Source: Catenaria anguillulae PL171 (Eukaryota > Blastocladiomycota > Blastocladiomycetes > Blastocladiales > Catenariaceae). Taken from it: a stretch of DNA of 64,000 nucleotides. This document shows positions 34,501-45,973 of this stretch, piece by piece (position 1 is the first letter of the stretch; every line of letters begins with the position of its first letter). The stretch is from the NCBI GenBank assembly GCA_002102555.1, contig MCFL01000066.1, positions 62,001-126,000 of the forward strand. The letters run 5' to 3'. The position numbers and the translations under genes were made by a program. The notes under the pieces are model-generated. The model searched no databases. It was not told the origin of the DNA and saw only the letters and a program-made list of their open reading frames with translations.

Positions 34501-35689
34501 ATGTCCGGCAGCAGCAACAGTGTGCCTTCCAAGGTGGTCTTTGTCGGCAACATTCCCTTCGACAAGTCCGAGGAGGACATGTCCGAGCTCTTTTCCCAGG
34601 CCGGACCCCTCAAATCCTTCCGCCTCGTCCTCGACAAGGATTCGCTCAAGCCCAAGGGCTTTGGATTCGCAGAGTATTTCGACGTCGATACCGCCAAATC
34701 GGCCGTGCGCAACTTGAACGAGTCGGATATCGGTGGCCGCAAGTTGCGGGTCAATTTCGCCGACGATCACAACATGGGCGCAGGAGGAGAAGGCCGCGGA
34801 GCCTCGGTGTGTTTGAATTTCAACTCGCTGCTCGTCCGTTCTTTAGCACTCAACCATTCTTTTTTTTTTCATTTCTCTGTATCAGCCTGAACCTACCGCT
34901 GCGCCAGTCACTGCCGCAGACATTGTCGGCGCTCCACTGCCGCCTGGTGTCCCTGTCGGCGACGCAATTTCCAAAACGGTAGATTCCATGACCCGCGATC
35001 AGAAGCTCGAGGTCCTTGCAAGCATCAAGGTACGGTCCCGTGTGCATCGCATGCTATAATTCATTCCATGACGATTCCATTCACCCCGGACCTGCTTTTT
35101 TTTGTGTGTGTTGTGTGTAGGCGCTTCTCAATGCAAACCCAAACGAAGTCCGGGCCCTCTTACTCTCCAACCCGCAGCTCGCATACAGCGTCATGCTCAT
35201 GATGACAACCGCTGGAATTGTCGACCCAGCCGCCATTCAGGTACCCATTCGCATTCCGCTGTCGTGCATTCGGACGTCGTCACTGACGTTACCACATTGC
35301 CCCTTGCCCAGCGCATCGTCATGGCCGCAAACCCAGCTATCCCTGCCCCAGTACCCATCCCCGTTCCCGCCACTGGTGCACCCACTGCCACTGGTGTTCC
35401 CATGCCGGCAGTTGGCGCCATGCCGCCCATGCCGCCCATGCCAACGGGTGTTGCGCCTTCACCTGCATTTGCAGCGGCCAATCAAGAATCGGAAATGCAA
35501 CGGCAGTTACTTGCTCAAGTGCTTTCGTTGACCCCGCAGCAGATTGAGGCGCTGCCGCCGGATCAAAAGGCAACCGTGTTGGCATTGGTACGGCTCTGCT
35601 TTGGCAATCGGTGTACACGTGTATTGATGGATTCGAAGCTGACTTGCTGCACCCGTCCTCTTTGATAGCGAGCTCAATTTGGAATGTGA
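34501..35689 (+). CDS. RNA15: Cleavage stimulation factor 64 kDa / Rna15-like RNA-binding protein
   Basis: CstF64/Rna15 binds the GU- or A-rich element downstream of poly(A) sites during pre-mRNA 3'-end cleavage. Exons are 34501-34806, 34886-35029, 35121-35240, 35312-35587 and 35669-35689. Residues 10-90 are one RRM with RNP2 VVFVGNIPF and RNP1 KGFGFAEYF. A hinge-domain helix bundle follows (LLNANPNEVRALLLSNPQLA, then IVDPAAIQ), then a Pro/Ala/Met-rich linker and the C-terminal helical domain LTPQQIEALPPDQKATVLAL joined to RAQFGM-stop. The order RRM, hinge, linker, C-terminal bundle is diagnostic. The short length, about 288 residues, is closer to Rna15 than to mammalian CstF64. Confidence 0.9.
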
Positions 35690-35951
35690 CGAGAATTTGA
35701 CGCAAAAGTATGATCAGGTCGTGCATGTACATAAATCAGTAGTGCCGCGAAATCAACTTGTTTGACACTCATTGTAGCTCATTCGATGCTGACGCTTTCA
35801 ACAACGACGTTTCAGAAACCAGCGAGTAGGTTTGTGACTTCATCATGTACGTTGAGGAAATGAGTGCACTATATAAAACACTCTTGAACCAGGTTGCACC
35901 GGTCTTTGATTCACGCGCCTTCAAATCCAGTTCCCACCACCATCCACCCAC

Positions 35952-36660
35952 TCAAACCCCACCCTTTCCCTCATCCCGTTGCTGCTGATAGTATGGGCCA
36001 TGAGGCCAGTCAGGTCGCTGTGTCGCTGCCGAAGAATCACGGCGTTCTGTCTGCTCCTCTCGGTCGGATCCAGAGTCGGAATCCTCATCGCTCCCGCTGA
36101 AGTACTTTGCCGTTGGTGGGCTCCAGCGCGGAAGAAGCGCGAACTAGAAGATGGGGCGTGTGACGAAGGCCAAGTCTGAGTGGCGCGTAGGAGGGTGGGA
36201 GCAGTTGGCGTCGCGCTTGGGCACGGGTGCAGGTTGCTCAAGGGGAGCGTCAGCCTGCTGTTGATCTGTGGGCGGATTTTCGAATGTTGGCGGCAGTGCT
36301 CCTGGCGAATATGCGGCACGGACGACGTATGCGATCAGAGTGGGTGGCGCAGATGACAATGACGAAGAAGCATGGTCGCCGTCATGGCTAACATGCACAC
36401 TACCTTGAAGCGCTTCATAAAACTGGTAATATCGACAGCCTCAGCCAGTTCCAGCGGCAAAGGTGGGCGATCCATAATCACTGCCGTACCAACCTCACCG
36501 CCCTATGCCGTCAGCTGACGTTGCGGGTACGAGTGCTGGGGGTGCCGATGGGGCAAGGCAAGAATTTGTTTGCCATCTCAGTACACTTCTCGCGATCGCC
36601 TACATGAGCCAAGACGGATGCGGCCATGATCGTCTTACGGCCACTGCGGGCACCCCATGC
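35952..36660 (-). CDS. Uncharacterised minus-strand coding fragments
   Basis: Several coding-like pieces read leftward: IMDRPPLPLELAEAVDITSF (about 36460-36405, followed by a possible GTAGTG donor), LPPTFENPPTDQQQADAPLE (about 36300-36240), and an acidic C-terminus from about 36130 including WSPPTAKYFSGSDEDSDSGS and ending YYQQQRDEGKGGV with TGA at 35954-35952. An upstream piece with SGRKTIMAASVLAHVGD lies near 36640-36590. Frames do not join cleanly, no domain is recognised, and the true start is unknown. Confidence 0.4.
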
Positions 36661-36743
36661 TTAGGGTATCCATGAGGATCAAGATCAGTAAATGTTGCTA
36701 CATGCCACCATACAGCGATTCAGTCCCACAAGCGCCCGCATTT

Positions 36744-39284
36744 TCACTCTGCTCCAACCCCGCCAAAACTGCCCACCGTCTCATACCCAACCACCGCCAT
36801 CTCAAACGTGCCCGCGCCCGCCGACACCTTCCTCAACCCAGTCGAATACCCAACAAGCTGCGCCAACGGCGCCATGGCCTCCACCACCTGCACAGCGGCG
36901 CCCTCGGCACCCAACTCTGCGTCCTCATCCCTTGCGCCGACATGCGCAACCCTGGCGCCGCGCCGATTCAAGTCGCGAATCACCGACCCCGTGTGCATGC
37001 CAGGCACGACCACCTTGAGCTGCACAATGGGTTCAATGGCCTGCGGGGCAGCCGCACGCAGTGCACGTGACACGGCCCAATGCACCGCACTTGCCGCTGA
37101 GCCTGCGCCTGCGTTGCCCGCACTGGGCCCACCTTCAGGCACCTCGAGCGTGTGCACAACAACCTTGACGTTGGCAACCGGCGCGCCACGCACGGGGCCA
37201 GAACTGAGGGCGGCGCGCGCGCTGATGCCCGCAAAGTGTCGAGTTTCAGCATCGACCGCTTTCGCCTTGATTTCCACATGGACGGCGGCGTCGCTTGGGA
37301 CCAGCCCATCGGCAGCGTTGCGCGGCATGGGCTCGACAAGCACACCGACCTTGACTGAAATGGACGCTGCGCCCGACCCGGCGGGCCCGGATTCGCGAAC
37401 GTACGTGTCGGTCACATCGGCGGGCTCGGAAATGGCTTCGCGGTACGCGATTTGCATGTCGCCCATACGTGCGTCGACGCCGTATTCGCGCGTGAGCCGG
37501 TCCTTGATGATTTCCAGGTGCAGCTCACCTTGGCCGCCAATCAGTAGTTGGCCCGTCTCTTTGTCTTCCGCGACAACAACTGAGGGGTCTTCACGCGTCA
37601 GGTGTGCGAGGGCAGTGTCGAGGAGTTTGGATGCCGATGAAGATGAGGGTTCGATCGAGCAAGTAAAGACCGGTGCCGGGATCGGAAGGCCAGAGAGTGT
37701 CAATGGTGCCGAAGGCGGGGTCAGGGAAGTGAGCGTGTCGCCGGTGCGAGTGTCTTTGAGGCCGAGGAGGACGGCAATGTTGCCTGCAGAGACAGAGTCA
37801 AGTTCCTCGGAGGACGAGGCGTACATGAGGAGCAGTTTGTTGATGCGTTCCTTGGCATTGGTTGAGGTATTAAGGACTTGCTGCTTGTTGTGCAATGTGC
37901 CTACATCACTCAAAGGTGAACCGACAACATCCAACAATGATCCTTGTGACGAAGAAAAGCTGTACCAGAATACACCCTCACATAGGTCATGTACCCGCGC
38001 TTGCCATCAAACACCACCTTGAATGCCAATGCGCACATTTTTTGATCCTCCATCCTGACCATCACCTCCTTGCCGCCCTCCTTTGCAATCACGGCCGGCA
38101 CCGGCGGCCGATCCACTGGGCTCGGTAAATACCTGCCAACGGCATCCAGCACGGGCTGCACGCCCATGTTGCGAAACGCTGCGCCGACAAACACTGGTAC
38201 GGCCTGGCCCGTCAATGTGGCCGTGCGCAACGCTTCATGCAGCAGGTCGGCAGGGACTAGTGCAGGATCGTCGAGGTCGAGCGCAGATTCAAGCACGGCG
38301 TCAGAGACGGTCGACAGCACGTCGACGAGGTCAGAGCGGGCAGACCCGTATGCGGCCCACACATCGTCGCCAAGAGCCGCCGTGACTGGTTGCTTTGACA
38401 TGACGCCCTCGTCGGTCCACTCTATGTACTCGCTTTCGACCACATCGATGATCCCACGAATCCCAGACCCGGTGCCCAACCACCCATCTTGACGGATGAC
38501 TGGCACTTGGACGTTCACAGGCACGCCCCATCCACGCAGCTTTGTCCGAATTCCGTCCATGGCTCGCTCCAGACTTGCTCCCGCACGATCCATCTTGTTG
38601 ACAAACACGATCCTGGGGATTGCATACCTGTTTGCCTGATGCCACACGGTTGCGGTTTGTGCCTCGACGCCCGCGACACCGTCAAGCACAGTGATGGCGC
38701 CGTCAAGGACGCGCAGCGAGCGCTCCACTTCAAAGGTAAAGTCAACGTGGCCCGGTGTGTCGATGAGGTTGATTTTCAGGGCGGCGGGTGGAGAGGTGCG
38801 TGAGGGTAACAACCAGCCAAACGTGATGGCGGCGGATTGGATGGTGATGCCTCGTTCACGTTCTTGTGGGAGAAAGTCGGTGACTGTGGAACCTTCGTCG
38901 ACATCTGAACAAGGTTGGATGCGGTTTTCCTTTTGTGATTAGCGCCATACTGAGCACTTGATTGAGCATGGAATGCAAGGGACCCGTACTGCCGATGCGT
39001 TTGGTGTGTCCGGCATAGTAGAGCATGCGCTCTGTCGTGGTCGTTTTACCGGCGTCAACGTGGGCAATGATACCAATGTTGCGAATGAGTGACGGATTCC
39101 AGTCAGAAGTCTTTGGTGGCACTTGTACTGCAGCCGCACTGGAGCCAGGGGCTGAGGCAAACAGTCGGACTGGCTGGCACGATCTGGTTGCTGAGCGGAG
39201 CGTCCATGGCCGGGCGACATGTTGCAGGAGGAGCGAGTTGCCCCGGGTGAGGGTCGCGCTGTGCCGTGTGAGTGTTGCATTCAT
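36744..39284 (-). CDS. MEF2: Mitochondrial elongation factor G2 (ribosome recycling)
   Basis: EF-G2mt/MEF2 releases mitochondrial ribosomes after termination, together with the recycling factor. Three exons: about 39284-38991, about 38911-37991, and from about 37906 to 36744. The N-terminus ([15 protein letters not shown]) is basic and Ser/Thr-rich, as expected for a mitochondrial presequence. G1 is [19 protein letters not shown], then the switch region [12 protein letters not shown]3 [19 protein letters not shown] and G4 [11 protein letters not shown]. Domain II has [19 protein letters not shown]; domain IV begins [15 protein letters not shown]. The joins [13 protein letters not shown] and VYS-G-TLHNK keep frame. 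The [20 protein letters not shown] insert resembles GFM2 rather than GFM1. Confidence 0.92.
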
Positions 39285-39815
39285 GGTGAGGTATCATGAA
39301 GAAATCTTGGCTCCGACCCGATCAACCAGATTGAGATTGAGACGAAAGGCCACGAAGCCATCCTCACGCAGAATGAACAAGCAGAAGTTGGTCGGTGATG
39401 TGACTGATGTCTCCATATCGGAAGCATTGCGTGCTTTGGGACACTTGGTTGCGTGTTCTGACGCTAAAAATGACTCGCTACAATAAGTAAATGCCTCGTT
39501 CGAAGTCTCGAGGGGCGATTGGGATTGCGCTCGTCCGCTATCATACTGTATGCAACTCGGTGTACACTGTACATCACATGTATGGAATGCACAGTCATGC
39601 ACTGAGGGCCGCCGATTTGGATTTGGATTTCGTGTCCGCACTGTCTGTCCCCAACCAAAAACAAAAAACCAAAAACCAAAAGCGCAATCTGCCATGACTA
39701 ACGAAGGCCACCAGTCTCGCGCTCTGGCCACCCTTCTCTTTCGTCGATGCATGCTCGTATCGCATGTACACTTGCCCTTCTCTCCAATCCAATCCACGCC
39801 CCCGCATCCAACACC
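39285..39815. promoter_or_regulatory. Divergent promoter of MEF2 and CYS4
   Basis: This 531-base gap lies between two outward-facing starts. No gene was seen. A C-rich stretch with ACACC just precedes the CYS4 ATG. An in-frame upstream ATG at 39747 could add 23 hydrophobic residues to Cys4, but I consider it untranslated. Confidence 0.45.
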
Positions 39816-41300
39816 ATGTCGCCCAAATCCACCGTCCTCGCTGCCCCCAAGACCTGCTCCACGGTCCTCGACCACGTTGGCCGCACCCCGCTTGTCAAAC
39901 TCAACAAGATCCCCAAGGAAGAGGGCGTGGACCATGTCGACATCTACGTCAAGTGCGAGTTCTTCAATGCCGGCGGCTCGGTCAAGGACCGCATTGCCAA
40001 GCGCATGATTGAGGAGGCCGAAAGGGCCGGTATCATCACGCCGGGCGTCTCCACCATCATTGAGCCCACGTCGGGCAACACGGGCATTGGGTTGGCCTTG
40101 GCCGCTGCCATCAAGGGATACAGGTGCATCATCACCTTGCCAGAAAAGATGTCCCAGGAAAAGGTCGATGTCCTCAAGGCCCTCGGCGCTGAGATTATTC
40201 GCACGCCCACCGAGGCCGCCTGGGATGCCCCCGAGTCGCACATTGGTGTGGCCAAGCGGTTGAACAAGGAGATTCCCAACTCGGTCATTCTCGACCAATA
40301 CGGCAACCCCAACAACCCGCTCGCTCACTACTATGGCACGGCTGAGGAGATTCTCGAGCAGCTCGAGGGCAAGGTCGACATGTACGTTGCTGGCGCCGGC
40401 ACCGGCGGTACTCTGTCGGGCACGGCCAAGCGTCTCAAGGAAGTGTGCCCCGACGTCAAGATTGTTGGTTTGGACCCCGTCGGGTCCATCTTGGCCCTGC
40501 CCGAGTCGCTCAACGGGTCCGTCACATCCTACAAGGTGGAGGGAATCGGCTACGATTTCATTCCCGAGGCGCTCGACCGCTCGTTTGTCGACTTTTGGAT
40601 CAAGACCGAGGACCGCGAGTCGTTCCTCATGGCGCGCCGCTTGATTCGCCATGAGGGCCTTTTGTGCGGTGGTTCCTCTGGTACCGCTATGGCCGGTGCC
40701 ATCAAGGCCATCAAGCAGGCCAACCTGCCCCAGGGCTCCAAGGTTGTCGTCATTCTGCCCGATTCCGTCCGCAACTACATGACCAAGTTCTTGCGCGACT
40801 CGTGGATGAAGGAGAACGGCTTCATTTCTGCTGAAACCGTGGCCGAGGAGGAACGCCGCCTCAACCAGTTCCGTGGCGCCACCATCAAGGATCTTGGCCT
40901 GCCCACGGCCGTCACGGCCGATACCACCACGCCGTGCCGCGAAGCCGTGCTCGTCATGCAAAAGAACGGCTTTGACCAGCTCCCTGTTGTTGACGCATCC
41001 ACAAAGGCCATTGTTGGCCTTGTCACCCTCGGCAACATCTTGTCTCGTGTGTCGTCGCACCGCGCCTCGCTCGCGTCGCCCGTTGAGACGGTCATGTTCC
41101 ACTTCAACACAAAGGACAAGAAGTTCCACGAGATCACGCCCAAGACGCCGCTCGCCGACCTGTCGGCCTTCTTCGAGAAGAACTCGGCTGGTGTGGTGAC
41201 GGAACCCGAAGTGACAAAGTCGGGCGACAAGGTGCACAAGGTTGTTTCGGTCGTGACAAAGATTGACTTGATGGCCTGGTTGGTCCAGCACGGCATGTAA
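39816..41300 (+). CDS. CYS4: Cystathionine beta-synthase
   Basis: This PLP enzyme condenses serine and homocysteine to cystathionine in transsulfuration. The frame is intronless, 494 residues from MSPKSTVLAAPKT. The PLP lysine lies in NAGGSVKDRIAKRM, the substrate loop is EPTSGNTGIGLALA, and the phosphate-binding loop is GAGTGGTLSG. LCGGSSGTAMAGAIKAI marks the end of the catalytic core. Residues about 360-494 carry the C-terminal CBS (Bateman) domain pair with LPVVDASTKAIVGLVTLGNI. No N-terminal heme-binding CxxH segment is present, so the enzyme should be heme-independent, as in yeast. Codon use is strongly C-ending, suggesting high expression. Confidence 0.95.
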   Translation: MSPKSTVLAAPKTCSTVLDHVGRTPLVKLNKIPKEEGVDHVDIYVKCEFFNAGGSVKDRIAKRMIEEAERAGIITPGVSTIIEPTSGNTGIGLALAAAIKGYRCIITLPEKMSQEKVDVLKALGAEIIRTPTEAAWDAPESHIGVAKRLNKEIPNSVILDQYGNPNNPLAHYYGTAEEILEQLEGKVDMYVAGAGTGGTLSGTAKRLKEVCPDVKIVGLDPVGSILALPESLNGSVTSYKVEGIGYDFIPEALDRSFVDFWIKTEDRESFLMARRLIRHEGLLCGGSSGTAMAGAIKAIKQANLPQGSKVVVILPDSVRNYMTKFLRDSWMKENGFISAETVAEEERRLNQFRGATIKDLGLPTAVTADTTTPCREAVLVMQKNGFDQLPVVDASTKAIVGLVTLGNILSRVSSHRASLASPVETVMFHFNTKDKKFHEITPKTPLADLSAFFEKNSAGVVTEPEVTKSGDKVHKVVSVVTKIDLMAWLVQHGM

Positions 41301-42047
41301 GGCCCGATTGCGCCGCTTATCTTTCCTCTTTTTGTTTCTACAAGGCATGGCCGTTTGTTTCTTTTGTTTGCTTGTTTTGTGCCTTACCACTTGTCATATG
41401 TATCTAGCCGCTACCTTTCCCTTTCCGTCTGAGTTATTGATCATCTCCTCGCACATCACCGTTTCGTCCCTTTGGTCAACTCAATATCATTGCAGTGTGA
41501 TTGTGATTGTGTATCGTGTACCCGCCACGAGCAAGAGGAAAACCTAATGACACAATATTTCGGAAAAGGGGAACCGATTCCATGCAACTACAGACACCCG
41601 AATCAATCCATTTCACACAGGAGCACCAACCCAAGTTCATTGCGAATCACGGCACTTGACAGGCGAACGCAAGTCAGCAACGTAAAGCTCATGGTCCGAG
41701 AGCATCATCATTTGCTTTTGCTTCGCGAAATCGAGCTGGGCAAGCAACATGCGGGCATGCCCCATCCACCAGTCCAGGTTGTCGTCGAAGCGCACGGGAT
41801 TCAGAAAAGATGTGCTCGTGCCACTCCATATCTCTCAACATCCAATCCGCCCTGGTAATCCCGTAAAGTGATTGAGTACCTCATTGTCCCAAACCGCGCG
41901 GCCTGGTCCTGCATGTGATGATGGAGCATGTCCAAGAGCAATCAATGTCGAGACTGAAAAGCCGCGACTGAGAGTGGCCGACAGCTGAATGACGACAGAG
42001 GATACATTGCATTGATCCGCTGCCAACCAGAAATGATGAGACACGAT
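41301..42047. other. Intergenic, convergent 3' ends
   Basis: The gap between the CYS4 stop and the end of the minus-strand coiled-coil gene contains no supportable gene. Confidence 0.45.
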
Positions 42048-42650
42048 TTACAAGAACACGCCTTCCTCCGCCTGCGCCTCTTGACCCTGCTCGGTAGTTG
42101 CCTCGTGTACGCTGATGCCTTCCTGGTGCACAGACACGGCAGCACTACCTCCAGGCTCCGTCCCATGTGTCGCTAAATCCGATGCACCTTGATCGACGAG
42201 CTTGACTCCCAACGAATGCAACAAATCCACACCGCGCTTCTGAAGAGCGGCAGCTACCAGGGTCTGCTTGATCTTGAATGTCGGCAACAGTGCCACGTTT
42301 TCTTGAACAATGTCGAGTAACTGTTGGCGTTCCGCGGAATCCGATTCTTCCTGAGCAAACTCTTCAAGTTCTTTGTTTGAGCGGACGAGGTGGTCGCGTG
42401 AGTTGGCGAGAGCTTTGAATTCGGCGACGAGCGTGTCGGATGGGAGTTCATTGAGGGCGCTGGCGTAGGTGTCGGCCCAGTCCTGCTCGACTGGAGGGTT
42501 TGCGGACGCGGCAGCTGGATGACTTGGCTTCGGTGTCGAACGGGAGGGTTTGGACAGGAAGACGCCAGGCATGACCTCAATTTCCTCGTCACCGAGTACG
42601 AGGGCGGGCCGAGTTGACGTTGCGGCGGGTGTGGGGTGTGTTGGCATCAT
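42048..42650 (-). CDS. Small coiled-coil protein of unknown function
   Basis: A single frame of 200 residues starts MMPTHPTPAATSTRP. After a Pro/Ala-rich leader a helical, charged core (residues about 65-150) reads LPSDTLVAEFKALANSRDHL through NKELEEFAQEESDSAERQQL to a KIKQTLVAAALQKRGVDLL helix. The tail is Glu/Gln-rich. I could not place the family; the spacing of Leu and acidic or basic residues suggests an alpha-helical binding module. There is no signal peptide or membrane segment. A missed small intron near 42270 is possible. Confidence 0.6.
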   Translation of the reverse strand: MMPTHPTPAATSTRPALVLGDEEIEVMPGVFLSKPSRSTPKPSHPAAASANPPVEQDWADTYASALNELPSDTLVAEFKALANSRDHLVRSNKELEEFAQEESDSAERQQLLDIVQENVALLPTFKIKQTLVAAALQKRGVDLLHSLGVKLVDQGASDLATHGTEPGGSAAVSVHQEGISVHEATTEQGQEAQAEEGVFL

Positions 42651-43367
42651 GGCTGGTGAGTCTCATGCGTTTGATAAGTATGTCATATGATGTTTGGAGC
42701 GCATGCGAGATTTCACTTGGGCGATTTAGCGGGGCGTGATCAGGCGCCCATCTCGCCTTTAGGTTTGGCCAACAAGTGCTGCTGAGCTTGGTTGACAAAA
42801 GGAAGTCCAGAGGGCGCCATTCAATTTCCGAAATCAAGTATTGACGGTACATCCTGCTATGTACTTTTCATGGCCAGGGCACGCAAGAAGGCGCCACGCT
42901 CCACTGCAGTGAGCCCCGGCAGTCGATACTCGTGCCCAAGAGCAACTTGCGATTGACACCGTCTCTGTGTCTCTGTGAGCCTCCTCACCCTCTCTCCTTC
43001 GCCATTTGCTGCCATCTCAAAGGGCCGTGAGACTGCGTGGCGGATGGCCGCTTCAAGGGCGGACAGAGCACCCTTTCCCTCTCTTGCTACTTAATGTGAA
43101 GTTGTCATGTCACACAACATGGGTGACTCATTCCGCCCCACAAACAGTTATCAAATAGTTGCCTTAAACTATGTCTCCAGATCCGCACACAGTTGAGTGG
43201 AAGTCGTTCAGTGTGTGATCGAGTCACTCCTGCTTCTCACTGCTGTTGTCTCGCCTGATCGACTCACTGGTTCACTGCTCAATCGCAATGATAGAAGTAA
43301 AAGAACACAGGAACAGCGAATGATTCCGATTGAAAACATACCAAACTGAACGCAAATTCTCTCGGAA
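42651..43367. promoter_or_regulatory. Divergent promoter of the coiled-coil gene and RFA1
   Basis: The 717-base gap between outward-facing starts contains no gene I can support. Confidence 0.4.
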
Positions 43368-45435
43368 ATGTCGTCCGCCTCGTCCTTCCAGCTCACACCC
43401 GGGTGCATCGAACACATGATGCGCGCCGAGCCCTCTGTCCCGCTGGCCGCCGGCTCGGTCCTCCAAGTCCTTGGCACAAAGCCCGTCGCAAACAACCCGG
43501 CCTCAGGTTCCGCGGGCGCTCAGCCCGACGAGCGCTGGCGCCTGGCCGCCTCGGACGGCAAGCACCAGGTCAACTGCCTCGCCTCCACGTCGCTCTCGCC
43601 CCTCATCCGCCAAGGCGACATTCAAAAGTTTACCGTCATTCGCGTCGACAACTCGATTGGCAGCTTGGTTCATGGCCGCAAGATCCCCATCATTGTCGCT
43701 TGCACCGTCCTCGGTAATCCCACCGAGCGGATTGGCGAGCCCGTCACTTGGACCGATCAGATGCAACAGCAACCGCCACAGCAGCAGCAACAACAACAAC
43801 AACCCCCGTCCGCGTACGACAGTCATAACCAATGGCCCGCCCCGACCAATACCAACCAGCAGCAACCCGCAGTCACATCTGCTTATGCCCCTCCCGCGCA
43901 ATCGTCGTCGACCAACTCGTACGGAGCCGCCGGTGCCGGCGCTAGTCACTACGGCGCTTCGTCGTCCACGGCAGCCTACGGAGCCACCTCGTCGGGCTAC
44001 CAAGCACAAGGCCAGCAAAAGCCGCAGCAATCCTCGTACGGCGGCGGCAGCGGCGCTACGGGCGGCCAAGACCAGCTCACGCCTATCGCTGCGCTCTCGC
44101 CCTACGGCAATGCCTGGACCATTTGTGGCCGCGTCACATCCAAGGGCGACATGCGCACCTTTATCAACAAGAAGAACAACTCGGAGGGCAAGCTGTTTTC
44201 GTTCACGCTGCTCGACGAGTCCATGGATGTGCGCATCACGTGCTTTGGGTCCGAGGTCGACCAGTTCTATCCCGTGATTCAGCAGGGGCGTGTGTACAAG
44301 GTGTCTGGTGGTCAGATCAAGCCGGCAAATCAACGATTCAGCACTGCCCAGTGCCAGTACGAGATTACGGCCAGCCGTGATACCGTCATTGAGGAGGTTA
44401 CCGACTCGCCAGCTGCCGCGGGCATTCCCTCCATCAAGCTGTCGATTGTCCCGCTTGCCGAACTCATCAATGTGCCCAAGGACGCCATGTGCGATGTGAT
44501 TGGCATCATTGAAGACCCCGGGCACGTTGCCAACATCACGTCCAAGGCCACCAACCGCGAGCTCACCAAGCGCGACGTGACCATTGTCGACCAGTCCGGG
44601 TATGCCGTCAAGCTGACGCTGTGGGGTGCCCAGGCTCAAGAGTTTGAAGGCCAGACGGGCGAAGCGCTTGCTGTCAAGGCCGCCAAAGTGGGTGATTTCG
44701 GTGGCCGCACGCTCTCGTACAGTGGCGGCTCGTCATCCATGATGATCAACCCGGACATTCCCGAGGCACATTCGCTGCACGGGTGGTACACGAGCGCCAA
44801 CAAACCCGCAACGTGGCATTCACATTCGGGCACGAGCATGGCAGCCGCGGGTGGTGCCGGCGGTGCCGGCGGAGATCTCATGGCGAGCCGCAACGAGGTA
44901 GTGCCCTTGATCGATATGACGGACGAGTCCGTGGGCAAAGGCGCCAAGGGCGACTGGTACACGTGCGAGGTGTACGTGACACACATTCGCAACAACTCGA
45001 TTGCCTACCCTGGATGTCCCAAGTGCCAAAAGAAGGTCAATGTTGGTGCCGGCGGGTGGTTTTGCGAAAAGTGCCAGTCGACGACCGAGCACCCAGACTA
45101 CCGCTACGTCATGTCGCTGTGCGGTGCCGACGCGTCGGGCCAAATGTGGTTCCAAGCATTCAATGATGTGGGCAAGGTCATTTTGAACATGGACGCCAAC
45201 GAAATGATGCAGTTGCGGGGAGCATGACCCGTTGGCTGCACAGGCCGTCATGGACGAGGCACTCTTCAAGCCGTTCCGGTTCCGCGTGCGCGTCAAGGAG
45301 GAGATGTTCCAAGGCGAGGCGCGGCCCAGGCACAGCATCATGGAGGTGACGCCGTTGGATAATGTGCAGAGTATTGTGGCATCGGCACAGTGGGCTTTGG
45401 GATTGATTCGTGATTACGATGGCCAGCAGGTGTGA
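43368..45435 (+). CDS. RFA1: Replication protein A large subunit, with apparent +1 frame change
   Basis: RPA70 binds single-stranded DNA in replication and repair. The start MSSASSFQLTPGCI leads into the N-terminal OB fold. A linker with a poly-Gln tract (about 43760-43800) and Ser/Tyr/Gly-rich sequence follows. DBD-A and DBD-B begin near LTPIAALSPYGNAWTICGRV and contain IINKK-like FINKKNNSEGKLFSF. DBD-C carries the four-cysteine zinc ribbon (YPGCPKCQKK and WFCEKCQ). The first frame ends at TGA 45225-45227 right after NEMMQLRGA, but RPA continues in the +1 frame as DPLAAQAVMDEALFKPFRF to KEEMFQGEARP and stops at 45435. One surplus G in the GGGG run at 45217-45220 would explain this. No intron fits the single-base difference. 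Confidence 0.9.
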
Positions 45436-45973
45436 GTGGATTTGTTCAGAATATTAATATCTCCTTTGTATTTTGGTTTATGTATCTTCTCAGCTCCTAT
45501 GACAGCATTTTTCTTCCTCACGCTGTCATTTCTTTTCTTGTGAATGTCCACTTTCAAAGCAGCTCTCAAACCTCTCAACTGGAGAGGAAATTGTTTGCCG
45601 CCGATCTCGTTCACGAACGCCACCGAGCGCCTCGATGCCACTCAACGTCACGACCATTTGGCATGACGCCCATCAAGCAATCAAGGAAGAGTGAATGATC
45701 CATTACGATACAATAGTTAATTGCAACGGATTCTCACTTGCTGCCCAGTGCATCTGTCGAAAAGACCCGCTGCGCACCCTTTCCAGCCAACCACCACCGG
45801 TCACATCCGTCGCCGCCCATCGTCAACGCCCATATACCGCCAAAGCCAACCGCCATCGTTCAGTGCCATTGATCCCGCTCTAGGTCGTGGCTCTCGCATT
45901 GCATCCTGCAGCATACTGGACAATTTCAAAGTAGCACGAGGCACAAGTCGCTTCATCTCTCTCACCCGTCACC
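45436..45973. other. Intergenic between RFA1 and the septin
   Basis: No gene supported. It presumably includes the RFA1 3' end and the septin promoter and leader. Confidence 0.45.

Noticed and set aside
39294-41390. 698-residue open frame antisense to CYS4
   Set aside because: It mirrors the strongly C/G-ending codons of CYS4, shows no domain and crosses the CYS4 promoter. It is a shadow frame.
43503-44639. 378-residue open frame antisense to RFA1
   Set aside because: Its low-complexity Gly/Arg/Leu composition mirrors the RPA1 coding strand; no domain is seen.
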